Assembly (NCBI GenBank): GCA_937871645.1
Contig: CALMPZ010000495.1
Span: 1-9,329 of the forward strand
Reading direction: 5' to 3'
From: an uncultured Polymorphobacter sp.
GTDB lineage: Bacteria; Pseudomonadota; Alphaproteobacteria; Sphingomonadales; Sphingomonadaceae
Length of the DNA stretch: 9,329 nucleotides
Positions 6,697 through 9,329 of the stretch are shown piece by piece (position 1 is the first letter of the stretch; each line of letters opens with the position of its first letter). The notes beneath the pieces were generated by a model that saw only the letters and a list, made by a program, of their open reading frames with translations, searched no databases and was not told the origin of the DNA. The position numbers and the translations under genes were made by a program.

Positions 6697-7214
6697 CGCA
6701 GCAGCCGCGGATAAGCCACCGATTCGAACAACGCCTGCCACGCTGGCACGCGCGTAGCATCTATGCCGGATTCGCGTTCTTGCTGGCGAGCGGTCTGGGT
6801 TGGCTGTGGCTGCACAATTTCGTCAGCGTCGCGGGACCGTTCGGGCCGACACCGCATCCCGCTGAACCACTCACGGTCAAGCTGCACGGCATCATCGCCT
6901 ATGCGTTTCTTTTGCTGCTCGGGGCGCTGATCCCCGTGCATCTGCGGCTTGGCTGGGCGGGCAAGCGCAGCCTCGCCACCGGACTGCTGACTGCGGGCGC
7001 GATGGTGCTGCTCGTCCTGACCGGGTTGGGATTATATTATGCTGGCGGCGAGGAGCTGCGCGCGCTCGCCAGCCTGAGCCATTGGCTGATCGGGCTGGCG
7101 GCAGCACTGGCGCTGGTCAGTCACGCGATACGCGGCCGCCAGCGCCATGCTCGCGGGCTGCCGAGACCAACGGCGCCAGTTCGCCGAGCACCGCGGCGTA
7201 TAGATCCCGTTTGA
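6693..7214 (+). CDS. four-helix membrane protein, putative b-type cytochrome
   Basis: The 173-residue product has four predicted membrane helices at about 22-44, 64-85, 95-117 and 126-147. Histidines fall at helix ends: H65 and H83 in helix 2, H130 and H144 in helix 4, plus H41 at the end of helix 1. Two pairs on two helices suit bis-His ligation of two b haems, as in small cytochrome b or DUF4405-type proteins. This is inferred from residue placement, not from a recognised family. In context it would pass electrons from a quinol or cytoplasmic donor to the exported flavoprotein. The ATG overlaps the apbE stop (ATGA). The last 25 or so residues are Arg/Pro-rich and lie in the 98-bp overlap with rppH on the other strand, so this tail may be an unselected extension. 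Confidence 0.82.
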   Translation: MTQQPRISHRFEQRLPRWHARSIYAGFAFLLASGLGWLWLHNFVSVAGPFGPTPHPAEPLTVKLHGIIAYAFLLLLGALIPVHLRLGWAGKRSLATGLLTAGAMVLLVLTGLGLYYAGGEELRALASLSHWLIGLAAALALVSHAIRGRQRHARGLPRPTAPVRRAPRRIDPV

Positions 7215-7638
7215 ACGGCACGATCAGGCTGGCGAGCTCGTCGATCGGCGACCAGCGCCAGCTGCGGAATTCCGGGTGGTGCGTGGCGATGTTGATGTCG
7301 GCTTCGGTGCCGGTAAAGCGCATCGCGAACCATTTCTGGCACTGGCCACAATATTTGCCCTTCCAGATCGTGCCAACGAGATCGTCGGGCAAGTCGTAAT
7401 AGTGCCAGTCTGCCGTCTGCGCGATGAGCACTGCCTTAGTGATTCCGGTTTCTTCCTCAAGTTCGCGAAACGCCGTCGCCAAAGGGTCCTCGCCGGGGTC
7501 GATACCGCCTTGCGGCATCTGCCACGCCTCGAGCGACGAATCGAGGCGCTGGCCGACAAAGACATGGTCATCGTCGTTGAGCAGCATCACCCCGACGCCG
7601 GGGCGATACGGCAACCCCGATGTATGCCGGCGCGTCAC
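7117..7638 (-). CDS. rppH: RNA pyrophosphohydrolase RppH (Nudix hydrolase)
   Basis: RppH removes pyrophosphate from the 5' triphosphate of mRNA and so starts 5'-end-dependent decay by RNase E. Similar alphaproteobacterial proteins are also annotated as Ap4A/Ap5A hydrolases (IalA/NudH). The 173-residue product has a perfect Nudix box (GX5EX7REUXEEXGU) at 44-66 with the metal-binding cluster RELEEE (58-63). The N-terminal LPYRPGVGVMLLN, the QMPQGG segment before the box, and the WKGKYCGQCQKWFAMRF and PEFRSWRWSPIDEL segments are all typical. It starts with GTG, overlapping the hydrolase stop by 4 bp (GTGA on the minus strand), so the two genes are coupled. Its final 25-30 codons lie inside the convergent cytochrome-like gene. 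The last 12 or so residues (SAAREHGAGGRVSRD) go beyond the usual RppH end. Confidence 0.93.
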   Translation of the reverse strand: MTRRHTSGLPYRPGVGVMLLNDDDHVFVGQRLDSSLEAWQMPQGGIDPGEDPLATAFRELEEETGITKAVLIAQTADWHYYDLPDDLVGTIWKGKYCGQCQKWFAMRFTGTEADINIATHHPEFRSWRWSPIDELASLIVPFKRDLYAAVLGELAPLVSAAREHGAGGRVSRD

Positions 7639-8582
7639 GTCGCCGACGCGTCCAGCGCGGCGCGCAGGTCGGCAATGCCGCGCTTCAGATCGGCGGCGAC
7701 GCTGGGCAGCGCCGCGCGCAGGTTGAACGCACCATGGACGATGCCGGCGAGTTCGCGGAAGGTCACCGAAACGCCAGCTTGCGCCAGCTTCGCGGCATAG
7801 GCACGGCCCTGGTCGCGCAGCGGGTCGAGTCCGCAGGTCATCACGATGGCCGCCGGCTGGCCGGCGAGGCTGTCGGCGCGCAGCGGCGAAGCACGGACAT
7901 CGTGACGCTGCGTTGCCGTCGGAGCATAGGTCACTTCGAACCAGCGCATCACCGCCTTGGTCAGCACATAGTCATCGGCGAATTCGTCGAGCGAACCCCA
8001 GTTTTCGACCATGTCGACTGCCGGATAGATTAGCCATTGCGCTTTAAACGGCACCGGCAGCTTGCCCGCGAGTGCCTGCGCGACAACAGCACTGAGGTTG
8101 CCGCCGGCGCTGTCGCCGGCCACCGCGATGCCCGTCACCTTCTCGCCAAGCTCGGCAGGCGAGCCCGCGATCCAGCGCGTGGCGGCGATGCAATCATCGG
8201 CGGCGGCGGGGAAAACATGCTCGGGTGCCATGCGGTAGTCGATGGCCACAACTGTAAGCCCGCTGCGGCGCGCGATCTCGGCGGCGAGCCCGTCATGGCT
8301 TTCCAGATCACCGATGACCCAGCCGCCGCCATGGAAATAGACCAGCACATCGCCGGAGGTTGCCTTGTGGTTGCGGTAAAGCCGTGCCGGAATGGCGCCC
8401 GCCGGGCCGGGAATGGTGATGTCGCGGACTTCGGCGATGTCGCCCCGCGGCAGATCGAGCATGGTGCCCATCGCACGGTACATTTCGCGCCCGGCAACCG
8501 CGCCAAGGTCGGCAATCGACGGGCCGGGCGCTGCCTTCATCTGGTCAAGCAGTGCCTGCACATCGGGACGCACGTAAGTCAT
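7635..8582 (-). CDS. alpha/beta hydrolase, HSL (hormone-sensitive-lipase) family esterase
   Basis: The 315-residue cytoplasmic hydrolase has a helical N-terminal cap (1-50) and the HSL oxyanion motif HGGGW (84-88). The motif DYRMAPEHVFPAAADD (115-130) follows. The nucleophile elbow is GDSAGG (156-161, S158). The acid is D253 in GLDPLRDQG, and the catalytic histidine is H283 in VHGAFN. The triad is complete, so it should be an active carboxylesterase, probably on short or medium acyl esters. The natural substrate cannot be read from sequence. The ATG at 8582 has a strong GGGGAG ribosome-binding site (8589-8594, 6-nt spacer). It precedes rppH with a 4-bp overlap. The pairing looks operonic, but no functional link is evident. 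Confidence 0.92.
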   Translation of the reverse strand: MTYVRPDVQALLDQMKAAPGPSIADLGAVAGREMYRAMGTMLDLPRGDIAEVRDITIPGPAGAIPARLYRNHKATSGDVLVYFHGGGWVIGDLESHDGLAAEIARRSGLTVVAIDYRMAPEHVFPAAADDCIAATRWIAGSPAELGEKVTGIAVAGDSAGGNLSAVVAQALAGKLPVPFKAQWLIYPAVDMVENWGSLDEFADDYVLTKAVMRWFEVTYAPTATQRHDVRASPLRADSLAGQPAAIVMTCGLDPLRDQGRAYAAKLAQAGVSVTFRELAGIVHGAFNLRAALPSVAADLKRGIADLRAALDASAT

Positions 8583-8786
8583 TTCAGTCTCCCCAAGTCT
8601 GGCCGTCCATGCGGCTCACCTACAGATGTTTGGTCAATCGGTCGCCGCACGTCAACGCATCGACGTTGGCGCGGCACAGAATTGTGTTGCATGGTTCTGC
8701 TTGTCCGGCGGCAGCATTTTCTGCTTGGCCCGCGGCGCGCTGCGGGCGTAGGGAAACTGCAACGAAATGGCCTTGGGGATGTATCC
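8583..8786. promoter_or_regulatory. divergent intergenic region, hydrolase / korA
   Basis: This 204-bp gap separates two divergent genes and should contain both promoters. On the minus strand there are TTGACG and TTGACC elements in the 8630-8657 region, but no matching TATAAT-like -10 was found 16-18 bp downstream of either. On the plus strand I found no sound -35/-10 pair. A 9-bp direct repeat (8695-8703 and 8719-8727) and a small inverted repeat CAACG-N6-CGTTG (8653-8668) are present. GGGGA at 8775-8779 serves as the korA ribosome-binding site. Confidence 0.3.
8695..8727. repeat. 9-bp direct repeat TTCTGCTTG, 24-bp period
   Basis: TTCTGCTTG occurs exactly at 8695-8703 and again at 8719-8727, start to start 24 bp, about 60-90 bp upstream of korA. 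The spacing is a little over two helical turns, so it could be a tandem regulator-binding site, or chance. Confidence 0.3.
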
Positions 8787-9329
8787 GTGGCGACTGCCTT
8801 GAAAGACAATTTTGAATCGACTGCCCCGCGTACCAATCACCCCGATGCCGTGGTGGTGCGTTTTGCCGGCGATAGCGGCGACGGCATGCAGCTGACGGGT
8901 GGCCAGTTCACCCTGTCGAGCGCGCTGGCCGGCAATGATTTTTCGACCTTTCCCGACTTTCCTGCCGAAATCCGCGCACCGCAGGGTACGACGTTCGGCG
9001 TTTCGGCGTTTCAGGTCAATTTCGGCTCATCCGATATCGAAACCGCCGGCGACCAGCCCGATGTGCTGATCGCGATGAACCCGGCAGCGCTGAAAACCAA
9101 CGTCGGCGACTTGCGCCCAGGCGGGCTGGTCATCGCCGACACCGGCGAATTCGGCCAACGTAACCTCGCCAAGGCGGGCTATACTGTCAGCCCGATTGAC
9201 GACAACAGTCTGGCGCGCTGGCAGGTGCTGGCGTTCGACATCAGCGCGCTGACGCTGGAAGCCGTCAAGCCGTTTGGGCTCGGCAACAAGGAAGCGCTGC
9301 GCTGCAAGAACATGTGGACGCTGGGGCTG
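8787..9329 (+). CDS. korA: 2-oxoglutarate:ferredoxin oxidoreductase alpha subunit KorA (partial, 5' end)
   Basis: This is the N-terminal 181 codons of a 2-oxoacid:acceptor oxidoreductase alpha subunit of the type with the gamma domain fused in front. Such proteins are about 600 residues, so about two thirds lies past the window. With KorB it would oxidise 2-oxoglutarate (or a related 2-oxoacid) plus CoA to the acyl-CoA, reducing ferredoxin. Residues 25-40 hold RFAGDSGDGMQLTGGQ, followed by DFSTFPDFPAEIRAPQGT (51-68), FGVSAFQVNFGS (70-81) and DQPDVLIAMNP (89-99), all typical of KorA. The GTG at 8787 is the only plausible start: an in-frame TAG lies at 8748-8750, and GGGGA (8775-8779) is about 7 nt upstream. 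The frame is open to the last base. KorB and ferredoxin are not in view. Confidence 0.9.
   Translation, partial: MATALKDNFESTAPRTNHPDAVVVRFAGDSGDGMQLTGGQFTLSSALAGNDFSTFPDFPAEIRAPQGTTFGVSAFQVNFGSSDIETAGDQPDVLIAMNPAALKTNVGDLRPGGLVIADTGEFGQRNLAKAGYTVSPIDDNSLARWQVLAFDISALTLEAVKPFGLGNKEALRCKNMWTLGL

Noticed and set aside
8653..8668. Inverted repeat CAACG-N6-CGTTG
   Set aside because: The arms are only 5 bp with a mismatch just outside, so it is expected by chance in a region of this size.

Overview
The window is GC-rich, densely packed and coding on both strands. It looks like an alphaproteobacterial chromosome, most likely from the order Sphingomonadales. That placement is inferred from the aroQ-accB-accC order, the fused ThiS-ThiG protein, the aerobic-type KorA and the codon bias, and no marker gene settles it. 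I see no rRNA, tRNA, insertion sequence, phage gene or CRISPR array.

Layout from left to right. (1) A minus-strand operon reads aroQ (type II 3-dehydroquinase), accB (biotin carboxyl carrier protein), accC (biotin carboxylase). A possible further minus-strand gene starts at the extreme left edge. (2) Diverging from aroQ is a plus-strand gene encoding a single-chain ThiS-ThiG fusion for thiamine thiazole synthesis, followed at once by a small three-helix membrane protein. (3) Converging on that membrane protein is panD (aspartate 1-decarboxylase). The two genes share one CTAG as their stop codons. (4) After an AT-rich regulatory region with a Fur-like pattern comes a tight plus-strand operon of four genes: an exported putative outer-membrane beta-barrel protein, an exported FMN-binding-domain protein with an SGAT flavinylation motif, a short ApbE flavin transferase, and a four-helix membrane protein with paired histidines that looks like a b-type cytochrome. 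(5) Converging on this operon is a minus-strand pair: an HSL-family alpha/beta hydrolase and rppH (Nudix RNA pyrophosphohydrolase). The rppH 3' end overlaps the cytochrome-like gene by 98 bp. (6) At the right edge korA (2-oxoglutarate:ferredoxin oxidoreductase alpha subunit) begins on the plus strand and runs out of the window.

The outer groups are housekeeping metabolism: fatty-acid initiation, shikimate pathway, thiamine, pantothenate/CoA, mRNA decay and 2-oxoacid oxidation. The accessory-looking part is the 4527-7214 operon. The parts suggest a small flavin-based extracytoplasmic electron-transfer module: a membrane cytochrome b could pass electrons from inside to a covalently FMN-carrying periplasmic protein matured by ApbE, with an outer-membrane partner of unknown role. 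The iron-box-like promoter region would fit iron reduction or uptake, but this is inference. ApbE-dependent flavinylation systems are known as a class. The combination here and its substrate cannot be identified from sequence alone.
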